Positions 1-6,008 of a stretch of DNA of 6,443 nt are shown here, piece after piece. Both the position numbers and the translations under genes were made by a program. The notes under the pieces are model-generated. The model made no database searches. It was not told the DNA's origin and was given only the letters and a program-made list of their open reading frames with translations. The first letter of the stretch is position 1, and every line of letters begins with the position of its first letter. Source of the DNA: Verrucomicrobiota bacterium (GTDB taxonomy: Bacteria > Verrucomicrobiota > Verrucomicrobiia > Chthoniobacterales > JAFAMB01); assembly GCA_019236035.1 (NCBI GenBank), contig JAFAJU010000184.1, forward strand, positions 1-6,443. The letters are read 5' to 3'.

Positions 1-1
1 C

Positions 2-316
2 GATCACGGAATGGAAATTAAATTTCTCCAATCAAATCACGAGGGAGAATTGATTGACTGGATTCAGGAAGCACATAGCCAAGGCGCCGGCATCCTGATA
101 AATCCAGCGGCATTTACGCACACATCCATCGCCATCCAGGATGCCTTGAGCGCCTGTAGCGCGCCCATTGTCGAAGTGCATCTTTCGAACATTCATCGAC
201 GGGAAGCATTTCGGCATCTTTCTTATGTGTCTCAGGTAGCGACCGGAGTGATCTGCGGTTTTGGCTCGCAGGGCTACTTGCTTGGGCTTCAGGCCCTGGC
301 CCGGCTGCTGCATTGA
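2..316 (+). CDS. aroQ: Type II 3-dehydroquinate dehydratase, C-terminal part (5'-truncated by window edge)
   Basis: This enzyme reversibly dehydrates 3-dehydroquinate to 3-dehydroshikimate in the cytoplasm. It serves the shikimate pathway, or quinate catabolism in organisms that have it. The reading frame is open from the first bases (Asp-His-Gly before the Met at 11), so that Met is internal and the true start lies outside. Counting from it, the family signatures are clear: FLQSNHEGELIDWIQEA (5-21), INPAAFTHTSIAIQDAL (30-46), VHLSNIHRREAFRHLSYVS (56-74) with the conserved His in SNIH at 62, and ATGVICGFGSQGYLLGL (77-93). The family is about 145 residues long, so roughly 40 N-terminal residues are missing, including the GPNLNLLG-type motif and its catalytic Tyr. 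It ends 348 bp before pcaH, across a repeat-filled spacer, so co-transcription is doubtful. The family call is firm; a biosynthetic or catabolic role cannot be decided here. Confidence 0.93.
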   Translation, partial: DHGMEIKFLQSNHEGELIDWIQEAHSQGAGILINPAAFTHTSIAIQDALSACSAPIVEVHLSNIHRREAFRHLSYVSQVATGVICGFGSQGYLLGLQALARLLH

Positions 317-318
317 CC

Positions 319-331
319 GGTAGGGTCGCGC
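319..331. repeat. Half-copy of the gtagggtcgcgc palindromic repeat
   Basis: The 13 bases ggtagggtcgcgc begin two bases after the aroQ stop and match 6009-6021 exactly. That second site is the inner left arm of the large palindrome at the other end of the window. Here the matching right arm is absent, so it looks like a solo or degraded half-element. In both places the repeat sits at the 3' end of a gene. Confidence 0.5.
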
Positions 332-373
332 TCCATAAACGCTCACTTAATTGCTATCGCCCGGCGACTTATT

Positions 374-453
374 GTCCCGGAGGGACGCATGAGAGTAGCC
401 AGGCACGAAGTGCCTGGAATGGCGTAAAAAGAAGCGATCCGTCCCGGAGGGAC
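374..453. repeat. Palindromic repeat cluster: two gtcccggagggac boxes flanking a ccaggcac hairpin
   Basis: The 13-mer gtcccggagggac (5-bp arms, gga loop) occurs identically at 374-386 and 441-453. Between them, 399-406 and 410-417 form a perfect 8-bp-arm hairpin, ccaggcac/gtgcctgg with loop gaa. No convincing reading frame covers the stretch. The composite looks like a dispersed intergenic palindromic repeat, of a kind I recall from Verrucomicrobiota genomes (memory, not a search). No function can be assigned; folding in RNA is likely because all three units are self-complementary. Confidence 0.7.
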
Positions 454-486
454 AGGATGATTGTGTAGGAGCCGCGACCGTTGTGC

Positions 487-537
487 CACGGGTGTCTCGC
501 CCGTGCATCGGCGAAGATCACGGGCGGGACGCCCGTG
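487..537. repeat. Inverted pair of 19-bp cacggg...cccgtg repeats
   Basis: The 19-mers at 487-505 and 519-537 are inverted copies of each other with 17 of 19 bases matching, separated by 13 bases. Each is also a small hairpin on its own (arms cacggg/cccgtg, extended to 7 bp in the second copy), so the unit can fold as one long stem or two short ones. Together with the boxes at 374-453 it fills most of the aroQ-pcaH spacer. No run of T follows, so it is not a standard intrinsic terminator. Confidence 0.7.
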
Positions 538-582
538 CTACACGAGCGCCTCCCATGAAAAGGAGCCGGGTCCAGAACCGGC

Positions 583-609
583 TTGACAACCCGGATCAGG
601 CTGTATTAA
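583..609 (+). promoter_or_regulatory. Candidate sigma70-type promoter for the pca operon
   Basis: A perfect TTGACA at 583-588 is followed after 15 bases by TATTAA (604-609), which would put transcription start about 45-50 bases before the pcaH start. The spacer is short for sigma70; shifting to ttaact at 606 restores 17 bp but weakens the -10 match. A 6-bp-arm inverted repeat (agccgg 564-569, ccggct 578-583) abuts the -35 box and could be an operator, but I recognise no known regulator motif. Weak evidence, resting on position and one good hexamer. Confidence 0.3.
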
Positions 610-664
610 CTGCAGTGTTCGTACATTAGTGCGATAAACGCGCAAATCCGTTCGGTTTCTTTAT

Positions 665-1390
665 ATGACTCCGGTCGCTACTCCCCCAAGCCAGTTCGTT
701 TATCGAATGTTTCAGGAGGGTGTGCTCCCACCCAATTTTTGCCCGGCTTATGTTTCCTCCGTCAAACGCGCTCCGCGCCAACCGTTGGTCCCTCTTCCCC
801 AAACCATTTCCGAACTGACCGGTCCTACATTTACTCCGCCGGAAAGCGTTCAATCGGTCGACCTGACCAAAGGTGCCCACGGGGCCGCGTTGGGGGAACG
901 GATCCTGGTCGGTGGACGGGTGCTCGATGAGGACGGGCGCGCCGTGGCCGGTACCCTGGTTGAGATCTGGCAAGCTAACGCCGCGGGTCGTTACCTGCAT
1001 GCCAGCGATCAGCATAACGCCCCGTTGGATCCCAACTTCACCGGAGGCGCTTCGTTTGTGACTGACGCAAAAGGCCGGTTTCGTTTCGAGACGATCCGCC
1101 CAGGCGCATACCCGTGGCGCAATCACCCTAATGCCTGGCGTCCTGCGCATATCCACTTCTCGGTTTTCGGGCCGGCGTTCGCTACCCGTCTGATTACCCA
1201 AATGTATTTCCCCGGCGATCCCCTGCTTCCATTTGATCCGATCTTCAACAGCATCAGAATCCAGGCGGTCCGGGAACGACTCATTGCCGCCTTCGATTGG
1301 GACACGACCGTTCCGGAATACGGCCTGGGGTACCGATTTGACATTGTCCTGCGAGGCCGGCACGAAACACCGATGGAGAACAAGCCGTGA
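665..1390 (+). CDS. pcaH: Protocatechuate 3,4-dioxygenase beta subunit
   Basis: PcaH is the iron-bearing subunit of the intradiol dioxygenase that cleaves protocatechuate with O2 to 3-carboxy-cis,cis-muconate, in the cytoplasm, as a complex with PcaG. The 241-residue product is full length. The N-terminal arm FVYRMFQEG...PPNFCPAYVSSVKRAP matches the family's layout and supports the ATG at 665, although no clear Shine-Dalgarno precedes it. The core GRVLDEDGRAVAGTLVEIWQANAAGRY is the intradiol beta-sandwich signature. All four Fe(III) ligands expected from the Pseudomonas enzyme are present: Tyr110 (GRYLH), Tyr149 (GAYPW), His162 and His164 (PAHIHFS), with the conserved Arg159 just before. It overlaps pcaG by four bases (GTGA). 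It is the first gene of the operon, and the divergence of PcaG at the ligand positions confirms this as the catalytic subunit. Confidence 0.96.
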   Translation: MTPVATPPSQFVYRMFQEGVLPPNFCPAYVSSVKRAPRQPLVPLPQTISELTGPTFTPPESVQSVDLTKGAHGAALGERILVGGRVLDEDGRAVAGTLVEIWQANAAGRYLHASDQHNAPLDPNFTGGASFVTDAKGRFRFETIRPGAYPWRNHPNAWRPAHIHFSVFGPAFATRLITQMYFPGDPLLPFDPIFNSIRIQAVRERLIAAFDWDTTVPEYGLGYRFDIVLRGRHETPMENKP

Positions 1391-1989
1391 CCGAGGCGCC
1401 AGAACCTGGACCGCTGGCTGTTTCGCCGAGCCTCCCGGTCACCAGCTACCAAACAGTCGGCCCTTACTTCAAGATCGGCCTCGAAGCATTCTACCGGAAC
1501 GATTTGACGAATCCGAATACCCCGGGTCGGATTGTCGAAGTCGCGGGAGCTGTACTCGATGCGGATCGCGCGCCTGTGCCGGACGCGGTTCTTGAGATCT
1601 GGCACGCGGATAGCTCCGGCCGGCACATGGTTCAGCCTCAGGCTAAGCCGTTCGACGATACTTTTATTGGATTTGGCCGCGTTCCGACAAATGAGGCCGG
1701 TGAATTTCAATTTCGAACGATCAAGCCGGGCGCGATTCAGGCAAGCGGACCTGAACTTCAGGCGCCTCACATTCTGGTTTCGGTTTTCATGCGCGGGCTC
1801 CTCTATCGCCTTATTACCCGTATTTACTTTAGCGACGAACCCGGAAACGCGGACGATCCGGTGCTTCGGTCTGTGGAGCAGCACCGGCGGGGCTCACTCA
1901 TCGCCCAGGCGGTCCAGGGTCGCCCTGACCGCTACGAGTGGAACATTTACTTGCAGGGAGAAAACGAGACGGTGTTCTTCGAGCTTTGA
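1387..1989 (+). CDS. pcaG: Protocatechuate 3,4-dioxygenase alpha subunit
   Basis: PcaG pairs with PcaH and contributes to the active-site pocket but binds no iron. The product has 200 residues, normal for the family. The opening TSYQTVGPYFKIGLE (19-33) and the closing GENETVFFEL (191-200) are typical of alpha subunits, as is APHILVSVFMRGLLYRLITRIYF (126-148), which includes the substrate-pocket Arg (Arg136). Compared with PcaH, three of four iron-ligand positions are lost: the Tyr110 site is His80, Tyr149 is Ile117 and His164 is Leu130; only His128 remains. This is the expected family pattern, not decay. The start is a GTG overlapping the pcaH stop, with a modest ggag at 1375-1378 eight bases before it. 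A gap of 25 bp leads to pcaB. Confidence 0.95.
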   Translation: MTEAPEPGPLAVSPSLPVTSYQTVGPYFKIGLEAFYRNDLTNPNTPGRIVEVAGAVLDADRAPVPDAVLEIWHADSSGRHMVQPQAKPFDDTFIGFGRVPTNEAGEFQFRTIKPGAIQASGPELQAPHILVSVFMRGLLYRLITRIYFSDEPGNADDPVLRSVEQHRRGSLIAQAVQGRPDRYEWNIYLQGENETVFFEL

Positions 1990-2014
1990 CGGTATTTTCG
2001 AAAAAGCCGTTCCT

Positions 2015-3373
2015 ATGTTTGACAGTTTATTTACTGCTCCCGCGATCGACGCGCTGTTTTCGGACGAAGCTCTGCTTGAAGGGATGTTAAAGTTTGAATC
2101 GGCTCTGGCAGCGGCGCAGGCCGACCTGGGCGTGATCCCCGAGAAGGCCGCCACTGTTATCGGGGAATGCTGTTCGTTACGGAGATTTGCCATCAAAGAG
2201 TTGCTGCATTCAGCCGAGCAAGATGGAAACCCTGCGATTCCCTTGGTTCGGGCGCTAAGCAAATCGGTGGCGGCGACGGACTCTGAGGCGGCAAAATACG
2301 TGCATATGGGTGCGACCAGCCAGGATGCTATCGATACGGGTCTAATGCTTTGCACGAAGAAAGCCCTGGCATTGATAATCGCCGACCTGGTTAGCCTGGA
2401 GGAACAGCTCATTGGTTTAGTCAAGCGGCATCGGCGGACGTTTTTGCCAGGCCGAACGCTGCTGCAACATGCCCGACCTGTTTCCTTCGGCCTCAAAGCA
2501 GCCGGCTGGCTGGACGGAATCACTCGCTGTCGCAAAATGCTGCAGGAAGATTCGGCCAGAGACCTCGCCGTTCAGTTCGGGGGTGCGGTTGGAAGCCTAG
2601 CCGCCAGTGGCCCGAAAGGTTTGGAAATCCTTGAAATGTTGGCGCGAAGGCTGGAGCTGGGAGCGCCAGAGATTCCCTGGCACACCCAACGTAGTCGCCT
2701 TGGCCGCATCGGCCTGGACCTGGCGCTCACTGGAACGGCCCTGGCAAAGATTGCCCTGGACGTCGTTCTTTTGATGCAAACCGAAGTCGCTGAACTGGCG
2801 GAAGAACTTGGGCCGGCTGGTGGTGGTTCTTCAAGCCTTCCCCATAAACAAAACCCAGTTGCGTCGACAAAAATTCTGGCGAACGCGAAACGAATCCCGG
2901 CACTGGCTGCGTCGTTGCTTGCGTCAATGCTGCACGAGCACGAAAGATCGGTCGGTGGATGGCACGCGGAGTGGGTTGTGTTTCCAGAGCTGGTCCGTGC
3001 GGTGGGAGGATCTGCGGTTCACACGCTGAATCTCATTACGGGATTGCAAGTCTTTTCAGAACGCATGCGAGCGAATATCGAGTTCAGTAAGGGATTGATT
3101 TTCGCTGAAAACGTTTCCACAGAGCTGTCAAAATCATTGGGAAAATCCGGCGCTCACAGCTTGATGACGCGTGCGAGCCAAGCAGTCCGCCAAAGCGGCA
3201 TGCATCTGCGGGATGTACTGGAAAAGGACCCCGCGGTGGGAAATCTACTGGATTCCAGTGCGCTGGATCGCCTCTTTTCTCCGGACCACGGTACCGATCT
3301 GACGGATGAGCTGATCAACCGTGTCCTGGCCGAGAGCTCGTCCAAGAAAACTGCCCTAATGCAGACCGAATGA
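2015..3373 (+). CDS. pcaB: 3-carboxy-cis,cis-muconate cycloisomerase
   Basis: PcaB cyclises 3-carboxy-cis,cis-muconate to 4-carboxymuconolactone, the second step of the protocatechuate branch. It belongs to the aspartase/fumarase superfamily and is expected to be a homotetramer. The ATG at 2015 gives 452 residues, the usual PcaB length, starting MFDSLFTAPAIDALFSDEALL as in homologues. The frame stays open upstream to 1532, but that part lies inside pcaG and has no family resemblance. Visible motifs are HMGATSQDAIDTGL from His97, the superfamily signature GSSSLPHKQNP at 271-281, and HEHERSVGGWHAEW soon after. No obvious Shine-Dalgarno is seen. The stop overlaps the pcaD start (ATGA), implying coupled translation. 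Adenylosuccinate lyase and argininosuccinate lyase are relatives, but the operon makes PcaB by far the best reading. Confidence 0.95.
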   Translation: MFDSLFTAPAIDALFSDEALLEGMLKFESALAAAQADLGVIPEKAATVIGECCSLRRFAIKELLHSAEQDGNPAIPLVRALSKSVAATDSEAAKYVHMGATSQDAIDTGLMLCTKKALALIIADLVSLEEQLIGLVKRHRRTFLPGRTLLQHARPVSFGLKAAGWLDGITRCRKMLQEDSARDLAVQFGGAVGSLAASGPKGLEILEMLARRLELGAPEIPWHTQRSRLGRIGLDLALTGTALAKIALDVVLLMQTEVAELAEELGPAGGGSSSLPHKQNPVASTKILANAKRIPALAASLLASMLHEHERSVGGWHAEWVVFPELVRAVGGSAVHTLNLITGLQVFSERMRANIEFSKGLIFAENVSTELSKSLGKSGAHSLMTRASQAVRQSGMHLRDVLEKDPAVGNLLDSSALDRLFSPDHGTDLTDELINRVLAESSSKKTALMQTE

Positions 3374-4158
3374 GTAAATCGATCCATTACGAACTGTGCG
3401 GCTCGGCCGACTCACCGGTGTTAGTGTTATCGCACGCGTTGGGAACTAACCTGAACCTCTGGGATGAGCAGGTTAAGGCGCTCCGGGGATCGTTCCGCAT
3501 TTTACGTTATGATTCGCGTGGACACGGCAGATCACTCGCTGATCCGGGCCCTTACACGATTTCGCTTTTGGCTGCAGACGTCCTTAACTTGCTCGACGAG
3601 CTGGGTGTCACCAGCGCGCATTTCTGCGGCATATCGCTGGGGGGCCTGGTTGGCCAATATTTGGCAATCTATCATCCAGAACGCATTTCCAGCCTGGTCT
3701 TGAGCAATACTGCTACGAGAATCGGAACCCGCGAGAAATGGGACCGGCGGATCCAGGAAGTGATGAAGGGAGGGATGCCCGCGGTGCTGGGCGAAGTCTT
3801 GGCTGGCTGGTTCAGTGCCCGGTTTCGCAGTCTGCACGGTTCGATCGCCGACTCCTTGGTTGACGCCTTGAAAACGACGTCCCCGGAAGGATATATCGGT
3901 TGTTGTGAGGCGCTCCGGGACGCGGATCTTAGCCAACTCATTGGAAGGGTGAATGCGCCTGCATTGATTATCGCTGGTACCGAAGATCAGGCCACCACGT
4001 TGGTCGCTTCGCAATTCCTGCACCAGGAGATCCGGGGTTCCCAATTGGTGGCCTTGAACTGCGCTCACCTTGCCTGCGTTGAGGCCTCGGCAGAATTTAC
4101 CGATCACCTGACCAGATTTCTCACGACAAAAGCGCTTTTTGACCATGAACGAATCTGA
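3370..4158 (+). CDS. pcaD: 3-oxoadipate enol-lactone hydrolase
   Basis: PcaD hydrolyses 3-oxoadipate enol-lactone to 3-oxoadipate, the step after PcaC. The 262-residue product is a complete alpha/beta hydrolase. It has the oxyanion-hole region SHALGTNLNLWDEQV (21-35), RYDSRGHGRS (46-55), the nucleophile elbow GISLGG with Ser89, the acid Asp206 in AGTEDQ, and His233 in NCAHLACVE. This spacing fits the PcaD group. The ATG at 3370 overlaps the pcaB stop by four bases, and the 3' end overlaps pcaC. In some bacteria PcaD is fused to PcaC as PcaL; here the two are separate but overlapping frames. Other alpha/beta hydrolases share these motifs, so the specific call leans on the operon. Confidence 0.93.
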   Translation: MSKSIHYELCGSADSPVLVLSHALGTNLNLWDEQVKALRGSFRILRYDSRGHGRSLADPGPYTISLLAADVLNLLDELGVTSAHFCGISLGGLVGQYLAIYHPERISSLVLSNTATRIGTREKWDRRIQEVMKGGMPAVLGEVLAGWFSARFRSLHGSIADSLVDALKTTSPEGYIGCCEALRDADLSQLIGRVNAPALIIAGTEDQATTLVASQFLHQEIRGSQLVALNCAHLACVEASAEFTDHLTRFLTTKALFDHERI

Positions 4159-4567
4159 ACGGTATGCTTTAGGAGAAAAGATGAGACGGACAGTGCTCGG
4201 AGATGAGCATGTCGATCGCGCTCAGGCGCGCCTCACCGAATTCAACGATCTTTTCCAGGACTTCATCACTCGGTACGCGTGGGGTGAAGTCTGGACCCGG
4301 CCCGAACTTTCGCCCCGGGTACGCAGCCTGGTCACGCTGGCGCTCTTGATAGCCCTTAACCGTGAAGCGGAGTTTCGTTTGCACGTCAAAGGAGCGCTCC
4401 GGAACGGTGTAACCGTGCCGGAGCTAAAGGAGCTCTTCCTGCATTCGGCGGTCTACTGTGGGCTTCCGGCGGCCAACGCTGCTTACCAGCGCGCGGAGGA
4501 GGTGCTTAGGGAAGTGAACGCCGGGAGCGCCGGGAACGCCGGGAACGCCGGGAGCGCCGAACGGTGA
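4145..4567 (+). CDS. pcaC: 4-carboxymuconolactone decarboxylase
   Basis: PcaC decarboxylates 4-carboxymuconolactone to 3-oxoadipate enol-lactone, the substrate of PcaD. From the ATG at 4145 the product is 140 residues. NESERYALGEKMRRTVLGDEHVDRA matches the start of known PcaC proteins, followed by FQDFITRYAWGEVWTRP, RSLVTLALLIALNREAEFRLHVKGALRNGV and HSAVYCGLPAANAAYQRAEEVL. It lacks the CxxC of AhpD-like relatives, as expected. An in-frame TTG at 4139 would add two residues. An ATG at 4181 has a much better Shine-Dalgarno but would remove conserved N-terminal residues. The final 15 or so residues (NAGSAGNAGNAGSAER) come from a 9-bp tandem repeat, make the protein a little longer than usual, and lie outside the conserved domain. 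It overlaps pcaD by 14 bp and is the last gene of the operon. Confidence 0.93.
   Translation: MNESERYALGEKMRRTVLGDEHVDRAQARLTEFNDLFQDFITRYAWGEVWTRPELSPRVRSLVTLALLIALNREAEFRLHVKGALRNGVTVPELKELFLHSAVYCGLPAANAAYQRAEEVLREVNAGSAGNAGNAGSAER
4171..4175 (+). promoter_or_regulatory. Shine-Dalgarno-like AGGAG inside pcaC
   Basis: AGGAG is followed five bases later by an in-frame ATG at 4181 (MRRTVLGDEHVD). It is among the best-placed ribosome-binding sequences in the operon, whereas the homology-supported start at 4145 has none and probably relies on coupling to pcaD. It could allow a second, 12-residue-shorter PcaC, or be chance within the Leu-Gly-Glu-Lys codons. Confidence 0.3.
4516..4560. repeat. 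Five tandem 9-bp units inside the end of pcaC
   Basis: Five head-to-tail 9-mers of the form ga(a/g)cgccg(g/a) begin at 4516, 4525, 4534, 4543 and 4552. They are in frame and encode alternating Asn-Ala-Gly and Ser-Ala-Gly triplets, the last reading Ser-Ala-Glu. Because the unit is a multiple of three, gain or loss of copies would keep the pcaC frame. It looks like a slippage-expanded addition to the conserved gene. Confidence 0.85.
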
Positions 4568-4587
4568 ACGGTGAACGGTGAACGGTG
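4560..4587. repeat. Four tandem 7-bp aacggtg units spanning the pcaC stop
   Basis: Four perfect copies of aacggtg run from 4560 to 4587 directly after the 9-bp array. The first junction supplies the pcaC stop (tga, 4565-4567), so copies beyond it are untranslated. The tract ends three bases before the stop codon of the convergent glycosyltransferase. No terminator-like hairpin with a T-run is visible between the two genes. Confidence 0.85.
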
Positions 4588-4590
4588 CTC

Positions 4591-5508
4591 CTACGGCGGG
4601 GGTGTGGAAGGCTCTGCGATTTCCGGAAACTCCCTGAGTTTCTCGGTCGGATCAGGTTCTTCGGTCAGCAAGCGAGCGATGCTCAGCACCAGGAGCTCTG
4701 CCCGCATATCGGTATAATTGTTCAACACGACCTTGAGATAGTTTAGTACGCGCTTTCTCAGTGGCGGGTCGGTCTCCAGACTGGGTCGGAGTTCAGCCAA
4801 TAGGTCTAGATGCATCTGGATCACTTCCTGCACCACAGCGCCTTTCCCTTCTGCTTTGATCGTATTCGCGGCATGGACCCGGTAGTCCAACAATTCCTGT
4901 TGAATCAGACCGAGGGCACCCCGCAGCGCTACAACTAACGCAGCGAAATAATCGTGCACAAATCGGTACGGGCGAAATGCCGCAATCGCACCGGTGCGGA
5001 AAAAAAAGTTGCTCGTTGTTTTCGTGAAGTTGCCATAGCCCAACGAGGCGGCCAGATCACTTGTTTTACTGAGGTTTGACCAGATGCGATCTATGCGCCG
5101 TTGTCTGCCGTCCAGTCGGCCGACAGGAGTACCGGACTCGTCGATCAATCGGATCCGGCTGCAAACCAGCTCTGTGCCGGGATGTCTTTCTAAGTAGGCG
5201 GCGCAGCGGGCAAACCGTTCGGGATGATATCGATCATCGGAATTCAGGATGCTTATGAAATCGCAATCTCTGGACAGCTCAATGCCTCGGGTCAGGGCGA
5301 TGTGTGCCCCTTGATTTTTCTGTTCGACGAGATGGATTCGCGGATCGTTGAAGGTGCGAACGACATCGACGGAATTGTCTTGGGATCCGTCGTCGATGAT
5401 CACCAATCGCTCCGGCGGAAGCGTCTGTTGCAGGACAGATCGGATTGCGTCCGGGATATATTTCGCATGGTTGTAAGAGGGGATAATGCAACCGATTGTC
5501 TTGCTCAT
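4591..5508 (-). CDS. Family 2 glycosyltransferase (GT-A fold)
   Basis: A 305-residue inverting glycosyltransferase that would transfer a sugar from a nucleotide donor, probably to a cell-surface or exopolysaccharide acceptor; donor and acceptor cannot be read from the sequence. The N-terminal half has the GT2 layout: IGCIIPSYNHAKYIPDAIRSVLQQT (5-29), LVIIDDGSQDNS (35-46) with the nucleotide-binding Asp39-Asp40, and ILNSDDRYHPE (87-97) carrying the DxD-type metal motif at Asp91-Asp92. HDY at 185-187 is a candidate for the catalytic-base region, and YRVHAANT (209-216) is a common feature near the end of the catalytic domain. No transmembrane segment is evident, so it is likely cytoplasmic or membrane-associated. 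The tail is acidic and proline-rich (EPSTPPP). It converges on pcaC and diverges from the thioesterase; neither suggests a pathway, and no other glycan genes are in view. Confidence 0.88.
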   Translation of the reverse strand: MSKTIGCIIPSYNHAKYIPDAIRSVLQQTLPPERLVIIDDGSQDNSVDVVRTFNDPRIHLVEQKNQGAHIALTRGIELSRDCDFISILNSDDRYHPERFARCAAYLERHPGTELVCSRIRLIDESGTPVGRLDGRQRRIDRIWSNLSKTSDLAASLGYGNFTKTTSNFFFRTGAIAAFRPYRFVHDYFAALVVALRGALGLIQQELLDYRVHAANTIKAEGKGAVVQEVIQMHLDLLAELRPSLETDPPLRKRVLNYLKVVLNNYTDMRAELLVLSIARLLTEEPDPTEKLREFPEIAEPSTPPP

Positions 5509-5525
5509 TAGCCTATGGCTATCCT

Positions 5526-5573
5526 AGCCTGCATCGCTCACAAATCTTCAGAGATTTGTGAGCGATGCAGGCT
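5526..5573. repeat. Perfect 22-bp-arm inverted repeat between divergent genes
   Basis: Arms 5526-5547 and 5552-5573 are exactly complementary around a 4-base loop (tcag). The element fills most of the 80-bp gap between the glycosyltransferase and thioesterase starts. Only 15 bases separate it from the thioesterase ATG. A smaller 5-bp-arm palindrome (tagcc/ggcta) lies at 5509-5521, and tagcct is repeated at 5509 and 5525. There is no T-run on either side, and a terminator is not expected between divergent starts, so a REP-like element or a leader hairpin is more likely. Confidence 0.9.
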
Positions 5574-5588
5574 TAGTTAGTCACCCGT

Positions 5589-6008
5589 ATGGTCAGCCCT
5601 GCTTTAGACACAGAAGTTCGCGTTATGTTTTTCGACACCGATGCGGGCGGTCTTGTGCACAATATCGCCTACCTGAGATTCATCGAGACGAATCGGTCAC
5701 TACTGGCCGAGCAGCTGGGTTACCCAATCGGGGAAATGCTGGGTCGCGGTGATTGTCCGGTGGTGGTGCGGACCGAGATAGACTATCGTCGCCCGGCCAG
5801 GTTGTGGGATGCACTGTTGGTACACGGTGAGCTCGAAAAATTCGAACGAAGTAGGTTTTGGTGTGCATTCACAATTACGCGGCCGAGCGACGGCCAACTT
5901 CTGGTGACCTGCAGGCAAATGCTGGTTGTTGTACGTCTCCCGGAGTTGAAGGTCCAACGTTTGCCCCATAACTGGCACACCGACTTTGGGCATCTTAAGG
6001 GATCGTAG
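5589..6008 (+). CDS. YbgC-like acyl-CoA thioesterase (4HBT hotdog fold)
   Basis: A 139-residue single-domain hotdog protein predicted to hydrolyse an acyl- or aroyl-CoA thioester in the cytoplasm. The family motif is plain at 10-31: VRVMFFDTDAGGLVHNIAYLRF. Asp18, the second Asp of DTD, aligns with the catalytic Asp of 4-hydroxybenzoyl-CoA thioesterase. The central helix (FIETNRSLLAEQLGY) and the strand VVVRTEIDYRRPARLWDALLVHGELEKF follow in the usual order. Length is normal for the family. The ATG at 5589 keeps the conserved VRV strand but has no clear Shine-Dalgarno, and a strong hairpin sits 15 bases upstream. Its last four residues and stop come from the palindrome at 5993-6054. Substrate is unknown; YbgC, a menaquinone-pathway DHNA-CoA thioesterase or an aromatic-CoA thioesterase are all possible, and proximity to pca genes does not settle it. 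Confidence 0.85.
   Translation: MVSPALDTEVRVMFFDTDAGGLVHNIAYLRFIETNRSLLAEQLGYPIGEMLGRGDCPVVVRTEIDYRRPARLWDALLVHGELEKFERSRFWCAFTITRPSDGQLLVTCRQMLVVVRLPELKVQRLPHNWHTDFGHLKGS

Noticed and set aside
374..537. Possible CRISPR array, from repeated palindromic units
   Set aside because: There are only two copies of each unit, spacing differs between families, and the units are inverted or split by other hairpins; no cas gene is in view.
626..1884. Long minus-strand open frames (626-1363 and 1123-1884) opposite pcaH and pcaG
   Set aside because: They are antisense shadows of GC-rich coding sequence: low-complexity Arg-rich products without recognisable domains, overlapping genes with intact catalytic motifs.
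1532..2014. Long in-frame extension upstream of pcaB that would give a 613-residue protein
   Set aside because: It lies wholly in another frame of pcaG (whose full-length protein is clearly recognisable), shows no family resemblance, and the ATG at 2015 gives the standard PcaB start and length.
3532..4146. Minus-strand open frame of 204 codons opposite pcaD
   Set aside because: pcaD on the plus strand has a full catalytic triad; the antisense product resembles no family.
5224..5511. Plus-strand open frame opposite the start of the glycosyltransferase
   Set aside because: It mirrors the conserved GT2 N-terminal motifs on the other strand and has no domain of its own.
5526..5573. Rho-independent terminator reading of the 22-bp-arm hairpin
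   Set aside because: It lies between two divergent start codons, so no upstream gene ends there, and no T-run follows on either strand.
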